A DNA stretch of 60,785 bases from Lachnospiraceae bacterium (GCA_017463255.1 JAFTPP010000021.1:1-60785); one strand, 5' to 3'. Shown: positions 42,428 through 53,633, counted from the stretch's first letter. Numbers and translations are program-made. The notes: generated from the letters alone by a model not told the origin.

Positions 42428-42856
42428 CTAACTAATCGCGAAGGTAAGCTCAGCAGATACCACTACTTTACCGTTTACCGTTCCTTTTGCATTTCCTACG
42501 CCGATTGGTCCTTTTACTTTAATAATCTCTGTTTCGAGCATTAACACATCGCCCGGAACTACTTTCCCCTTAAATTTTGCATTATTAATAGCAGCAAAAT
42601 ATGCAGTCTTTCCTTTGTTTTCAGGAAGGCCTAAAATAGCAACTGCTCCTACCTGTGCTAAGGCTTCAATCTGAAGCACACCCGGCATAACAGGCTCCCC
42701 CGGAAAATGTCCTGCAAAAAATGGCTCGTTATAGCTTACGCATTTTTTACCGACTGCTCTTACACCCGGCTCTAACTCTTCAATTGTATCGATGAGCATA
42801 AATGGCTGTCTGTGTGGAATGATTTCCATAATCTCTTTTGCTGATAATACTGACAT
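42428..42856 (-). CDS. fabZ: 3-hydroxyacyl-ACP dehydratase
   Basis: A 142-residue hot-dog-fold dehydratase. The catalytic His is in [12 protein letters not shown] and [20 protein letters not shown]; the latter carries the catalytic Glu. It removes water from 3-hydroxyacyl-ACP to give trans-2-enoyl-ACP, the substrate of FabK. Length is normal. It lies between fabF and the NMO-like gene on the same strand. Confidence 0.97.
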   Translation of the reverse strand: MSVLSAKEIMEIIPHRQPFMLIDTIEELEPGVRAVGKKCVSYNEPFFAGHFPGEPVMPGVLQIEALAQVGAVAILGLPENKGKTAYFAAINNAKFKGKVVPGDVLMLETEIIKVKGPIGVGNAKGTVNGKVVVSAELTFAIS

Positions 42857-42913
42857 AATTTCCTCTTTTCTGAAGCCTACTGCCTCTTACGTGTATTTTC
42901 CTTAGTATACATC

Positions 42914-44149
42914 CTATTCGTGATAACGTCTAATTAAAATGCTCGCGTCATGTCCGCCAAATCCGAGTGAATTTGATAAAGCATATTCAATTTCAGTTTC
43001 TACAGGCTGCATGCAGTAATTCAAATCACATTCTTCATCAGGATTTGTAAGTCCTACTGTTGCGTGAATATATCCTTCTTCCATTTCTTTTACACAAGCA
43101 ACAAACTCAACTGCACCTGCGGCACCAAGTAAATGTCCTACCATGGATTTGGTAGAGTTAATATACATATCTTTTGCATGGTCACCGAATGCAAGCTTAA
43201 TCGCTCTTGTTTCAAATAAGTCATTATGATGTGTACTTGTACCGTGAGCATTAATATATGTGATGTCATTAGGATTTGCACCTGCATCACGTACTGCATT
43301 TAACATAGCTCTTGCTGCACCGGCTCCGTCCTCTGCAGGAGAAGTAATGTGGAATGCATCAGATGCACAGCCATATCCTACTACTTCCGCATAAATCTTA
43401 GCACCACGTTTTTTAGCATGTTCTAATTCTTCCATTACTACCATTGCTGCGCCTTCACCCATAACAAAACCGCTACGATCTTTATCAAATGGGATAGAAC
43501 AACGTGTAGGATCTTCGCATGTAGATAAAGCTGTTAAAGCGTTAAAGCCTGCAATACCAATCGGTGTAATACTTGCTTCTGTACCGCCGGCAAGCATTAC
43601 ATCAGCATCGCCGTACTGGATCGTTCTGAATGCTTCTCCGATTGAATTGGTACCTGTTGCACAGGCAGTAACTACGTTAACGCTCTTTCCTTTTAAACCA
43701 AACTGGATTGATACATTACCTGCTGCCATATTACTAATCATCATTGGCACCATTAACGGATTACATTTTGAAGGTCCTTTTTCCAATAATTTGCTATGGT
43801 CTTTTTCGATTTCCTGTAAAGAACCGATTCCGTTACCTACGGAACAGCCTACCATGTATGGATCTTCTTTTTCCATATCAAGACCTGCATCTTCAATGGC
43901 TTCTTTTGCTGCTGCCACTGCATACTGGCTAAATAAATCCATTCTTTTTGCCGCTTTAAAATCCATGTAATTCTTGCCTTCAAATCCTTTTACTTCTGCA
44001 GCAAGCTTACTCTTAAATTCTGTTGTATCAAAATAAGTAATGGGTGCAAAGCCGATTTTCTGTTCTTTTACGCCTGCCCAAAATTCATCTACACTAAGTC
44101 CGATTGGTGTGATTGCACCTAATCCGGTAACAACTACTCTTCTTGACAT
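42914..44149 (-). CDS. fabF: beta-ketoacyl-ACP synthase II
   Basis: A 411-residue elongating condensing enzyme: nucleophile Cys in VTACATGTNSIGEAF, His in YINAHGTSTHHND, second His in KSMVGHLLGAAGA, and a C-terminal NSLGFGGHDASILIRR. ATG at 44147-44149 follows AAGGG and gives MSRRVVVTGLGAITPIG; the frame extends six codons to a TTG that is not a likely start. It follows fabG by 34 bp. Confidence 0.97.
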   Translation of the reverse strand: MSRRVVVTGLGAITPIGLSVDEFWAGVKEQKIGFAPITYFDTTEFKSKLAAEVKGFEGKNYMDFKAAKRMDLFSQYAVAAAKEAIEDAGLDMEKEDPYMVGCSVGNGIGSLQEIEKDHSKLLEKGPSKCNPLMVPMMISNMAAGNVSIQFGLKGKSVNVVTACATGTNSIGEAFRTIQYGDADVMLAGGTEASITPIGIAGFNALTALSTCEDPTRCSIPFDKDRSGFVMGEGAAMVVMEELEHAKKRGAKIYAEVVGYGCASDAFHITSPAEDGAGAARAMLNAVRDAGANPNDITYINAHGTSTHHNDLFETRAIKLAFGDHAKDMYINSTKSMVGHLLGAAGAVEFVACVKEMEEGYIHATVGLTNPDEECDLNYCMQPVETEIEYALSNSLGFGGHDASILIRRYHE

Positions 44150-44183
44150 TATCTTTTTCCCTTTCAAAATTAATTATTCGTCT

Positions 44184-44924
44184 TTACATATGCATTCCGC
44201 CGTCTACGGATAACACCTGACCTGTAATATAGGATGCTTTGTCGCTAGCTAAAAATGCAACTGCTTCTGCAATATCTTTCGTACTTCCAACTCTGTGAAG
44301 CGGAATCTGTGCAAGCGTTGCTTCTTTTGCAGCATCTGTCATTGCCTGAGTCATGTCTGTGTCAATGTATCCCGGTGCTACTGCATTAACGGTAATACCA
44401 CGACTTGCAAGCTCTCTTGCCATAGATTTGGTCATTCCCACTACGCCTGCCTTTGATGCTGCATAGTTTACCTGACCTGCATTTCCTAAAAGGCCTGTAA
44501 CACTTGAAAGATTAATAATTCTTCCGCTTCTTTGTTTTAACATTGGGCGATAACAATGTTTCATTGTGTTAAAAGTACCCTTTAAGTTTGTATCAATGAC
44601 TGCATCAAAATCTTCTTCTGTCATTTTCATTACAAGATTATCCCGTGTGATACCGCCATTGTTAACAAGAATATCAATTTTACCAAATCTTCTGATGGTT
44701 TCTTCCACCATAACACCGCACTGTTCAAAATCAGAAACAGAACACTGCCATGCAAATGCTTCCCCGCCTTTTTCTTCAATAAGGCGAACTACTTCTTCTG
44801 CCTTTTCTTTTGAACCATTATAGTTTACAACTACCTTCGCACCATACTCAGCAAGTGTCAAGGCAATTTCTCTACCAATGCCACGTCCGGCACCGGTTAC
44901 CAATGCTACTTTTCCCGATAACAT
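44184..44924 (-). CDS. fabG: 3-oxoacyl-ACP reductase
   Basis: A 246-residue short-chain dehydrogenase using NADPH. Cofactor motif [19 protein letters not shown], catalytic Ser in NLSSVTGL, Tyr-x-x-x-Lys in YAASKAGV, and C-terminal [12 protein letters not shown]. It reduces 3-oxoacyl-ACP in the elongation cycle. It lies 79 bp after fabD with no terminator between. Confidence 0.97.
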   Translation of the reverse strand: MLSGKVALVTGAGRGIGREIALTLAEYGAKVVVNYNGSKEKAEEVVRLIEEKGGEAFAWQCSVSDFEQCGVMVEETIRRFGKIDILVNNGGITRDNLVMKMTEEDFDAVIDTNLKGTFNTMKHCYRPMLKQRSGRIINLSSVTGLLGNAGQVNYAASKAGVVGMTKSMARELASRGITVNAVAPGYIDTDMTQAMTDAAKEATLAQIPLHRVGSTKDIAEAVAFLASDKASYITGQVLSVDGGMHM

Positions 44925-45003
44925 AACATACCCTTTCTCGTCTCTTATTATTTTTTACCCTTTACACACCACACAAAAACCCTGCACCAAAAGCTATTCT
45001 GCT

Positions 45004-45924
45004 TTATTGACTAAGTTGTGCTAATTTCTCTAAATCTTCTACTTTTTCTATATTAATAACTGTCATATCTTTATTGATTTTCTTCATAAAGCCTGACAAG
45101 GTTTTTCCCGGTCCGATTTCGACAAAGGTTGTTACTCCGTCTGCAATCATTCTTTCTACTGTCTGCTGCCATTTTACAGATGCTGATACCTGGGTCTTTA
45201 GTAAATCCTTTACCATAGCTGGATCTGTAACATAATCGGCAGTTACGTTTGCAATATAAGGAATCTCAATTCCTTTAATCTCAACATTTTCAAGTTCAAC
45301 ACCAAGCTTTTCTCCGGCACCTGCAAGCATGGGAGAATGGAAAGGTCCGCTTACCTTTAAAGGTACACATCTCTTTGCGCCGGCTTCCTGCAATTTCTCA
45401 CCTGCTTCTGCCACTGCTTTTTCTTCACCGGTAATAACAATCTGTCCCGGGCAGTTGTAATTGGCAATTCCAACAATACCATCAATGGTTGCAAGTGTAT
45501 CTTCAATCACCTTAGTATCAAGTCCTAAAACCGCTGTCATTGCACCACCTGTAGGTACTGCTTCCTGCATATAGATTCCTCTTTTACGAACAAGCTTAAA
45601 TACATCTTCCAAAGACATAACACCACTTGCAGCAAGGGCTCCGTATTCACCAAGACTTAAGCCTGCTGTTACGTCAGGTTTGTATCCCTTGTTCTGTACT
45701 GCTGTAAGCATTGCCACTTCTGTTGCAAGCATAGCAATCTGTGTATACTCTGTAATATTAATCTGCTCATTTTCTTCAAAGCATAACGCCGGAACATCTA
45801 ATCCGCTTGCTTTTGATGCAAGGTCAAATACTTCCCTGCATTCCGGGCACTGTTCATAAAAATCCTTACCCATACCGATGTACTGCGCTCCCTGTCCCGG
45901 GAACATAAATGCAACTTTACTCAC
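45004..45924 (-). CDS. fabD: malonyl-CoA:ACP transacylase
   Basis: A 306-residue acyltransferase: PGQGAQYIGMGKDF near the N-terminus, nucleophile Ser in GLSLGEYGAL, the active-site Arg region RKRGIYMQEA, and His in SGPFHSPML. It starts with GTG (45922-45924) after AAAGGAG. It is the first gene of the second fab transcription unit, after the fabK terminator and a FabT-type box. Confidence 0.96.
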   Translation of the reverse strand: MSKVAFMFPGQGAQYIGMGKDFYEQCPECREVFDLASKASGLDVPALCFEENEQINITEYTQIAMLATEVAMLTAVQNKGYKPDVTAGLSLGEYGALAASGVMSLEDVFKLVRKRGIYMQEAVPTGGAMTAVLGLDTKVIEDTLATIDGIVGIANYNCPGQIVITGEEKAVAEAGEKLQEAGAKRCVPLKVSGPFHSPMLAGAGEKLGVELENVEIKGIEIPYIANVTADYVTDPAMVKDLLKTQVSASVKWQQTVERMIADGVTTFVEIGPGKTLSGFMKKINKDMTVINIEKVEDLEKLAQLSQ

Positions 45925-45941
45925 GGTTTTTCTCCTTTTAT

Positions 45942-45954
45942 TTTGATATTCAAA
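45942..45954 (-). promoter_or_regulatory. FabT-type operator of fabD
   Basis: Palindrome TTTGATATTCAAA (arms TTTGA/TCAAA, 3-bp centre). On the minus strand it overlaps GATACT, a likely -10 in the same relation as at acpP. The -35 region falls in the fabK terminator arm and is weak. Confidence 0.65.
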
Positions 45955-45969
45955 GTATCTTTCTCAGAA

Positions 45970-45999
45970 AAAAGCGCAAACCTGAAAGCTTGCGCTTTT
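45970..45999 (-). terminator. terminator between fabK and fabD
   Basis: Perfect 10-bp stem AAAAGCGCAA/TTGCGCTTTT with a 10-base loop, then TTTCTG on the minus strand; splits the cluster into acpP-fabK and fabD-fabH units. Confidence 0.8.
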
Positions 46000-46004
46000 G
46001 ATTT

Positions 46005-46928
46005 TTATAATTTTAGAAGTGCCTTTGCTTCTGTCATGATTTCCTGAATCATCTCAGCGCAGGTTTCTTCTTTTTTGATCATTCCGGCAATCTGTCCTGC
46101 CATAACGGTTCCGTTTACCACATCACCATCTACAACAGCATTTCTTAAAGAACCAAGTGTTAATTTTTCAAGTTCTTCGAAAGGTGCGCCTTCCTGTTCT
46201 AATTTAAGATATTCTCTGGTCATCTTGTTACGGATAGTACGAACCGGATGTCCGTGACTTCTTCCTGTAACTTCTGAGTCAATATCTTTGGCTGCAAGCA
46301 CTTTCTGCTTGTAATTATCATGTACGACGCATTCTTTGGCAACTAAGAAACGTGTTCCCATCTGAACCGCTTCAGCGCCTAACATCATTGCTGCCGCAAA
46401 ACCTCTGCCGTCAGCTATACCTCCTGCTGCAATAACAGGGATGTTTACTGCATCTACTACCTGTGGAACCAAAGTCATGGTAGTTGCTGCACCGATATGT
46501 CCGCCGGATTCTGTACCCTCAGCGACAACTGCATCTGCGCCTGCACGTTCCATTAACTTGGCAAGACCAACGCTCGCCACAACAGGAATTACTTTGATTC
46601 CTGCTTCTTTCCACATGCTCATATATTTTGCCGGGTTACCGGCACCGGTCGTAACGACCTTAACATCTTCTTCTACGAGAACCTTAGCAATTTCATCTGC
46701 TTCCGGATTCATTAACATCAAGTTCACACCAAAAGGTTTGTTTGTAAGCTTCTTAGCTTCCCTAATCTGCTCGCGCACAAAGCTTGCAGGTGCACCACCT
46801 GCACCAATTAATCCTAATCCGCCGGCTTCTGAAACTGCAGCTGCCAAATGATATTCGGCAACCCATGCCATTCCACCCTGAATAATCGGAAACTCTATTC
46901 CTAAAAGTTCCGTAATCTTTGTTTGCAT
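46005..46928 (-). CDS. fabK: enoyl-ACP reductase II (flavoprotein)
   Basis: A 307-residue FMN enoyl-ACP reductase that performs the last elongation step. FabK signatures: ELLGIEFPIIQGGMAWVAEYHLA, the FMN loop GGIADGRGFAAAMMLGAEAVQMGTRF, and the catalytic His region EGTESGGHIG. This enzyme resists triclosan, unlike FabI, and no FabI is in the window. It begins one base after acpP, so the two are one unit. Confidence 0.95.
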   Translation of the reverse strand: MQTKITELLGIEFPIIQGGMAWVAEYHLAAAVSEAGGLGLIGAGGAPASFVREQIREAKKLTNKPFGVNLMLMNPEADEIAKVLVEEDVKVVTTGAGNPAKYMSMWKEAGIKVIPVVASVGLAKLMERAGADAVVAEGTESGGHIGAATTMTLVPQVVDAVNIPVIAAGGIADGRGFAAAMMLGAEAVQMGTRFLVAKECVVHDNYKQKVLAAKDIDSEVTGRSHGHPVRTIRNKMTREYLKLEQEGAPFEELEKLTLGSLRNAVVDGDVVNGTVMAGQIAGMIKKEETCAEMIQEIMTEAKALLKL

Positions 46929-46929
46929 C

Positions 46930-47163
46930 TTAGATTTCTACGCCTTTTTTCTTCATGTAGTCGATAACAGCACCAACTGTTGTGATCTGTTCAAGATCTT
47001 CTGAAGGAATTTCTACGCCGAATTCTTCTTCGAAAGCCATAACTAATTCGAATAAGTCAAGTGAATCAGCACCTAAATCATCTTTGAAAGAAGAATCTTC
47101 TGTGATTTCAACTCCATCAAGGTTTAACTGTTCTTCAATAATTTCTTTTACTTTTTCTAACAT
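46930..47163 (-). CDS. acpP: acyl carrier protein
   Basis: A 77-residue acidic four-helix carrier. Phosphopantetheine attaches to Ser in the [10 protein letters not shown] motif (GADSLDLFE). The helix II and III sequence [21 protein letters not shown] is typical. It carries growing acyl chains between Fab enzymes. First gene of the fab cluster, behind a near-consensus promoter with a FabT-type operator. Confidence 0.97.
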   Translation of the reverse strand: MLEKVKEIIEEQLNLDGVEITEDSSFKDDLGADSLDLFELVMAFEEEFGVEIPSEDLEQITTVGAVIDYMKKKGVEI

Positions 47164-47196
47164 AAATAAAGTCTCCTTTTCATAATTTTAGGATAG

Positions 47197-47237
47197 TTTG
47201 ACATTCAAAGTATATTCTCTGCCACCCTATTTGTCAA
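47197..47237 (-). promoter_or_regulatory. acpP promoter with FabT-type operator
   Basis: On the minus strand TTGACA (47232-47237), 17 bases, TATACT (47209-47214). The palindrome TTTGACATTCAAA (47197-47209) begins at the last base of the -10 and covers the start site, so a bound repressor would block initiation. Confidence 0.8.
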
Positions 47238-48090
47238 CACTTTTTATCAAATACTGGTAAACATCCCTTTTGGTCATTCCCCTGTCCTTTGCCACAAGCT
47301 TCATGGCCTCTTTATGGTCTGTCCCGGCATCCTCATAATACTGCATGTGTTGCTCGATGGTCATCTCCTGCCAAGCTTCCTCTTTTTTCTTTTTTATATC
47401 TGCAAGGCTTTTGCCTTCCATAACTAATACATATTCTCCCCTGGGTTCTTCGGTATCATATTTTAATACTGCTTCCTCTAAGGTAGTGGGGAGAATGGTC
47501 TCGAACTTCTTAGTAAGCTCCCTGCAAAGGGTAATCTTACGATTCCCCAATGTTTCATATAGCTCCTCTAAAGTCCGTTTCAAATGGTGTGGGGCTTCAT
47601 AGAGAATAATGGTTCTGGTTTCTTCCTTAAGAAGCTCCAATATTTCTTTATGTTCTTTTTTATCAGAAGGAAGGAATCCTTCAAAACAAAATCTGCGTGT
47701 ATTCAGTCCGGATAATGTTAAGGCTGTAATACATGCACATGCTCCCGGAAGTGAAGTCACGATAATGCCCTCTTCATTGCACATCTTCACCAATACCTCA
47801 CCGGGATCCGATATGGCCGGCGTTCCCGCATCCGTAATCAATGCAATATTCTTGCCTTCCTTGAGCTGTCCAATTAAGTATATGGCCTTTTCTACCTTAT
47901 TATACTCATGGTAGCTGGTCATAGGAGTCTTAATCTCAAAATGGTTTAAAAGCTTCAGGCTGTTCCGGGTATCCTCTGCTGCAATCAGGTCGACTTCCTG
48001 CAAGGTTTCCCGTACACGGGGCGTCATATCATTTAAGTTTCCAATGGGTGTTGCACATAAATACAATTTCCCCCAGCTAACGTCTGCCAT
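47227..48090 (-). CDS. rsmI: 16S rRNA C1402 2'-O-methyltransferase
   Basis: A 287-residue SAM methyltransferase of the RsmI family: LYLCATPIGNLNDMTPR, DLIAAEDTRNSLKLL, ALITDAGTPAISDPG, and ALTLSGLNTRRFCFEGFLP. It methylates the ribosomal decoding centre with RsmH. ATG at 48088-48090 has GGAAAGGAA upstream; the eight residues before it are not conserved. The acpP promoter -35 lies inside its last codons. Last gene of the yaaR-holB-ricT-trmN6-rsmI block. Confidence 0.95.
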   Translation of the reverse strand: MADVSWGKLYLCATPIGNLNDMTPRVRETLQEVDLIAAEDTRNSLKLLNHFEIKTPMTSYHEYNKVEKAIYLIGQLKEGKNIALITDAGTPAISDPGEVLVKMCNEEGIIVTSLPGACACITALTLSGLNTRRFCFEGFLPSDKKEHKEILELLKEETRTIILYEAPHHLKRTLEELYETLGNRKITLCRELTKKFETILPTTLEEAVLKYDTEEPRGEYVLVMEGKSLADIKKKKEEAWQEMTIEQHMQYYEDAGTDHKEAMKLVAKDRGMTKRDVYQYLIKSVDK

Positions 48091-48154
48091 GATGCTTCCT
48101 TTCCGTACATACATACTTTTACAATATAAAATAGAAATTGTCTAGTACTATTTA

Positions 48155-48886
48155 TTAATATCCGTATAAATCATAAATTTCCGGTGTATAAACGCCCGGT
48201 TTTTCGTAAACAATCAATGGTTTTTCCACAGTCATCCGGGATTTTCCCCCACGATTTGCTTCCAGCAACACCATGTTTGGTTCTTTATCCACATAGGGGT
48301 AGACCAGTTGCATTCTCTTAGGCTCCAATCCGTATTTCATAAGGGTTGCCATAATCTCTGCCAGTCTAAAGGGTCTGTGTACCATAAAAAAGTTACCGCC
48401 CGGTTTTAACAAACGGGAGGTTACTCTTACCACATCATCCAATGTACAAAGCACCTCATGGCGGGCAATGGTTTTGGCGTCCCCGGTATTGGTCAGTCCG
48501 TGCTGCCCTATCATATAGGGCGGGTTGCAGGTAATGGCATCAAAGGACGCAAGAGGAAAAAGAGAATCTGCTTCACAAATATCTCCCTCTACAATATCAA
48601 TCTTATCCTCCAGATGATTTAATGCCACGCTTCTTCTTGCCATATCCGCGCTTTCGGCCTGTATCTCAAGACCGGTAAGGTGGTTAGCTTTGGTTTTTGC
48701 TTCCAACAAAATGGGAATAATCCCTGTTCCGGTTCCAAGGTCCAACACATTACTGCCTTGTTTTATCCGTGCAAATCCTGATAGCAATACTGCATCCATT
48801 CCAAAACAGAATTTTTCACTGTTTTGGATAATCTGATAACCGTTTCTTTGTAAGTCATCGATTCTTTCGTTTTCTTTTAATTCCAT
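48155..48886 (-). CDS. tRNA1(Val) adenine-37 N6-methyltransferase-like protein
   Basis: A 243-residue class I methyltransferase (YabB/TrmN6 type). SAM motif I is VLDLGTGTGIIPILLEAK and motif IV is TCNPPYM, expected for N6-adenine methylation. QKSGYQ-like substrate-entry residues are at the start (NGYQIIQNSEKFCFGMDAVLLSGF). It shares one base with the end of ricT, as the yabA-yabB neighbourhood does in Bacillus; no yabA gene is present here. Confidence 0.88.
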   Translation of the reverse strand: MELKENERIDDLQRNGYQIIQNSEKFCFGMDAVLLSGFARIKQGSNVLDLGTGTGIIPILLEAKTKANHLTGLEIQAESADMARRSVALNHLEDKIDIVEGDICEADSLFPLASFDAITCNPPYMIGQHGLTNTGDAKTIARHEVLCTLDDVVRVTSRLLKPGGNFFMVHRPFRLAEIMATLMKYGLEPKRMQLVYPYVDKEPNMVLLEANRGGKSRMTVEKPLIVYEKPGVYTPEIYDLYGY

Positions 48887-49797
48887 TAGCTTAACTTTGA
48901 TTTATTCTCCTGCTTTTCTTCTTTTTCCAGTTTCTCAAGCTCACGGAGTGCATCTGCATCTACGTCAAATTTTTCTTTTCTGGCTTTTCTCTTGAAGCGG
49001 AGCTGCTCAACCTTGTATTCCTGAATCTCTTTTTCGTCACCTTTTTCAATGATAACCTTTACAAGCTGTCTTAAAACGTTAACGCTGTGAACTTCACCCT
49101 TAAATCCGTCATCAGTTGTTACAAAGTCACCCACATTCGGAAGCTTCTTATTTAATTCTTCGTAAGTTTCCTCTTCATGTTTTAAGCAGCACATGAGACG
49201 TCCGCAGACACCTGAAATCTTAGTCGGGTTCAAAGAAAGATTCTGTTCCTTTGCCATCTTAATGGATACCGGGATGAATTCTGATAAATGTGTGTGACAG
49301 CAAAGAGGACGGCCGCAAATACCGATTCCACCCACGATTTTGGTCTCGTCACGCACACCAATCTGGCGAAGCTCAATTCGTGTTTTAAACACACTTGCAA
49401 GATCCTTAACCAGTTCACGGAAGTCAATACGTCCGTCTGCGGTAAAATAGAATAACACTTTGTTATTATCAAAGGTATATTCTGCGTCGATTAATTTCAT
49501 TTCAAGGCCATGCTTTCTGATTTTTTCAAGGCATACCTTAAAAGCTTCTCTTTCTTTTTCCTTGTTGGCAATTTCCTGCTCGTCATCCTTAGGGGTAGCA
49601 ATTCTTAATACCGGTTTTAGGGGCTGGATAACCTTATCCTCCGGAACTTCCTTAGGTTCACCTACTACGGTTCCGTATTCTACTCCACGGGCTGTTTCCA
49701 CGATAACGTGATCATTTTTATTAATCGGAAGATTCATCGGATCAAAAAAATAAATCTTCCCTGCTGTTCTAAATCTTACACCTATTACTTTTACCAT
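48886..49797 (-). CDS. ricT: RicT (YaaT) PSP1-domain protein
   Basis: A 303-residue PSP1 protein. In Bacillus RicT forms a complex with RicA and RicF that holds Fe-S clusters and steers RNase Y cleavage and Spo0A activation. The cluster cysteines are visible as CGRPLCC and CGRLMCC near the middle. A Lys/Glu-rich tail follows. It sits between holB and the trmN6-like gene, its conserved place. RicA and RicF genes are not in the window. Confidence 0.93.
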   Translation of the reverse strand: MVKVIGVRFRTAGKIYFFDPMNLPINKNDHVIVETARGVEYGTVVGEPKEVPEDKVIQPLKPVLRIATPKDDEQEIANKEKEREAFKVCLEKIRKHGLEMKLIDAEYTFDNNKVLFYFTADGRIDFRELVKDLASVFKTRIELRQIGVRDETKIVGGIGICGRPLCCHTHLSEFIPVSIKMAKEQNLSLNPTKISGVCGRLMCCLKHEEETYEELNKKLPNVGDFVTTDDGFKGEVHSVNVLRQLVKVIIEKGDEKEIQEYKVEQLRFKRKARKEKFDVDADALRELEKLEKEEKQENKSKLS

Positions 49798-49811
49798 AAT
49801 CTATAACCTCA

Positions 49812-50801
49812 CTAATTCTCTTTTATTACAAGAAACATAAGTTCCATAGTCAGATCAAAATTAACATTTGCATCTAACCGGCTCTTTGCTGTTTCAATTG
49901 CTCTGATAATTGTTTCAAGTCCTTCGTAACTGCTGTTTACAGCCACTTTTCTAATATACTGTATTTCTTCCTTAAAAATCAAGTGGTTCGCATCATTGGT
50001 AGCTTTTAACAAAAGAACATCACGATACCATACCATAATAATGTCCAGATAATCTTTAATCTGGAACTTATATTCCGTAATCTTTTTAATGGTAGTAACC
50101 AAATCTGCAAGGTCCATTTCCTTTACATATTTTAATAAGGAAACGGCATCCGATTTTATCTGTTCAAATTCCTCGCTGGTAGCAAGGGCCTTGGCTTTTC
50201 CTATATTGCCTCTTGCAAATGCAGTACATACCTCTGCCTTATAATCCGGTACATTTAACTCTTCCATCAAAAACTTCGTCACCAATGCATCCGGAACCGG
50301 TTTCATATTAAGTACGATACACCGGCTAAGAATGGTGGGTAAAAAAGAATCCACATTGGTGGTAAGAAGAATAATCATTCCGTAAGCCGGAGGCTCTTCT
50401 AAGGTTTTTAAAAGAGCATTCTGCGCCTGAGGCGTCATCTTCTCTGCTTCATTCACAATGTATATTTTATAGGGACTGCTATAGGGCTTAATCCCCATGT
50501 CATTTACAATCTGGGTACGGATATCTTCCACACCAATGGTATTTGGCTTTTCATGTTGTACAAAAATAATATCCGGCTGATTTCCGTTTGCTGCCTGCTT
50601 ACAGGACCGGCATTCACCACAAGGTGCCGTCTCCTTACTCTCACACTGTAAGGCTGTGGCAAAAATCCTTGCAATAAAATCTTTACCGCTGCTTTGCTCC
50701 CCGTGAATGATATAGGCATGGGAAACCTGACCTGATTCCACCATGGTCTTAAAATGCGCTTTTATCTGTTCCTGTCCTATAATATCCCTAAATGTAGCCA
50801 T
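49812..50801 (-). CDS. holB: DNA polymerase III delta' subunit
   Basis: A 329-residue clamp-loader protein. The phosphate-loop region is IIHGEQSSGKDF, so the Walker A lysine is kept. A four-cysteine zinc site is CESKETAPCGECRSC, the sensor region is YIVNEAEKMTPQAQNALLKTLEEP, and SRC is in ILSRCIVL. It works with DnaX. The upstream gap to yaaR is filled by a long inverted duplication, an unusual break in this block. Confidence 0.93.
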   Translation of the reverse strand: MATFRDIIGQEQIKAHFKTMVESGQVSHAYIIHGEQSSGKDFIARIFATALQCESKETAPCGECRSCKQAANGNQPDIIFVQHEKPNTIGVEDIRTQIVNDMGIKPYSSPYKIYIVNEAEKMTPQAQNALLKTLEEPPAYGMIILLTTNVDSFLPTILSRCIVLNMKPVPDALVTKFLMEELNVPDYKAEVCTAFARGNIGKAKALATSEEFEQIKSDAVSLLKYVKEMDLADLVTTIKKITEYKFQIKDYLDIIMVWYRDVLLLKATNDANHLIFKEEIQYIRKVAVNSSYEGLETIIRAIETAKSRLDANVNFDLTMELMFLVIKEN

Positions 50802-50845
50802 GGCTTCCTCCTTTCCTCTCTACCTTTGCAAACTTAATATCCGGT

Positions 50846-51041
50846 GATTCTTGATTTCCACGTAACCTTTTACATGATACGCTTTATCCAATCATAAGTA
50901 GGTACTTTGAATCCGTCGGTACTTAGATGCTGCTTTTTAGCATCTTACGTACCGCTACGTGATTCAAGTAGCGAGAGCGTGCCTACGGTGATTGGATAAA
51001 CCGTATCATGTATCCAAATCTACGTTAAAATATCAAGAATC
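50846..51041. repeat. 196-bp long inverted duplication between yaaR and holB
   Basis: Two arms match base for base over long blocks. GATTCTTGAT (50846-50855) pairs with ATCAAGAATC (51032-51041). TACATGATACG and TTTATCCAATCA match with one base between them. GTAGG, TTGAATC, GGTAC and AGATGCT/AGCATCT follow toward the centre. The right arm includes the last codons of yaaR, so the left arm looks like an inverted copy of the yaaR 3' end plus downstream DNA. The transcript should form one long hairpin. Confidence 0.75.
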
Positions 51042-51460
51042 AAACCTCTGATTTCCCCGATTTTACTCAAGATATCAATATTATCCTTTTCATCACTAAC
51101 CAATGCTTTGGCAAGCTCATCCAAATTCTCATCAATTAAACGGATAATTCCGTATACCCTGTGTCTACCTCTTCTGTCTAAGAAGTTCTCACGGGAAAAA
51201 GAATGACTCCGGTTAACAATTTCATTTAAAAACTCTTTAATCAGCGCACGGTATTTACGCATATCTTTAATATCCCTGTGCTTTGCAAGCTTATCTCCCT
51301 GACGGGTAATCTCTTCCATCAAATGAGTTAAGTGTTCCTGCAGCTGCGCCTCTCCGATATGACTTGCCAGTACAAATTTGAAATTGCCATCTACCTGCTG
51401 CTTATGATTTACTTCCGGTGTCACAGCAGCCTGGGTTGTCTTGTTTACCTTAATATCCAT
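51020..51460 (-). CDS. yaaR: YaaR family protein (DUF327)
   Basis: A 146-residue mostly helical protein of the YaaR/DUF327 family, function unknown. Family pattern: [50 protein letters not shown], and [25 protein letters not shown]. It is in its conserved place between a nucleotide-kinase-like gene and holB. Its last codons are one end of a 196-bp inverted duplication. Confidence 0.88.
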   Translation of the reverse strand: MDIKVNKTTQAAVTPEVNHKQQVDGNFKFVLASHIGEAQLQEHLTHLMEEITRQGDKLAKHRDIKDMRKYRALIKEFLNEIVNRSHSFSRENFLDRRGRHRVYGIIRLIDENLDELAKALVSDEKDNIDILSKIGEIRGLILDILT

Positions 51461-51473
51461 ACCTTGTCCAATC

Positions 51474-52058
51474 TTATCTTGTTAAGATGTACTCTTTAAT
51501 TTCATTCAAACAACGATCCAGTTCATCGTTATAGAATGTCTTTGAAAGACCTGCCTGTTTCAATTTATCTTCAGAAAAATCTGCTGCATCCGCCAAAAAT
51601 CTTCTGCAAAGCTCCTCATATTTAGGATGCTCCTGACGCTTTTCACGGTTTAATGCCCGCTGCAGCCTTACTCCGTCATCAAGCTCAATGAGAAGTGGTA
51701 CAATAGCGTCTTCTCCAAAATAATTCTTGGTTGCCAGATAGGACTCAATTGTTCCTATAATAAGATAATTATTTTCTGCAAGATTAATATTTTTATCGGC
51801 AACAGTAAAGTATTTCCATACCCCGTGACAGGTATTATATTCCCGTAACTCTATTAAATTCCCTGACTCTTTAATGCGGGTAAGCCCTGCTTCATCGGTG
51901 AAATGGTATTCCACTCCTTCCGCTTCTCCCACCCTGATTGGACGGGTCGTATAAAGAACAATTCTATGTAACGACAATTCTTTGTCCGCTAACAGCCTTT
52001 TATAAATTGTATCTTTACCGGTAGAACTCTTCCCCATGATATAGAAAATCTTTCCCAT
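51474..52058 (-). CDS. guanylate kinase-like protein
   Basis: A 194-residue P-loop protein of the guanylate kinase family. Walker A is [17 protein letters not shown], and the GMP-binding region is [19 protein letters not shown]. It is more divergent than housekeeping Gmk (RKREV-type motif altered). In Bacillus this position holds tmk (thymidylate kinase), so this may be a replacement with a different role. It overlaps no neighbour and lies 13 bp upstream of yaaR. Confidence 0.82.
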   Translation of the reverse strand: MGKIFYIMGKSSTGKDTIYKRLLADKELSLHRIVLYTTRPIRVGEAEGVEYHFTDEAGLTRIKESGNLIELREYNTCHGVWKYFTVADKNINLAENNYLIIGTIESYLATKNYFGEDAIVPLLIELDDGVRLQRALNREKRQEHPKYEELCRRFLADAADFSEDKLKQAGLSKTFYNDELDRCLNEIKEYILTR

Positions 52059-52101
52059 AAATTCCTTATCCTTCTATTCACTCTATCTTAATATGCCTTA
52101 T

Positions 52102-53622
<1,521 letters not shown>

Positions 53623-53633
53623 TTAGTATGCTT

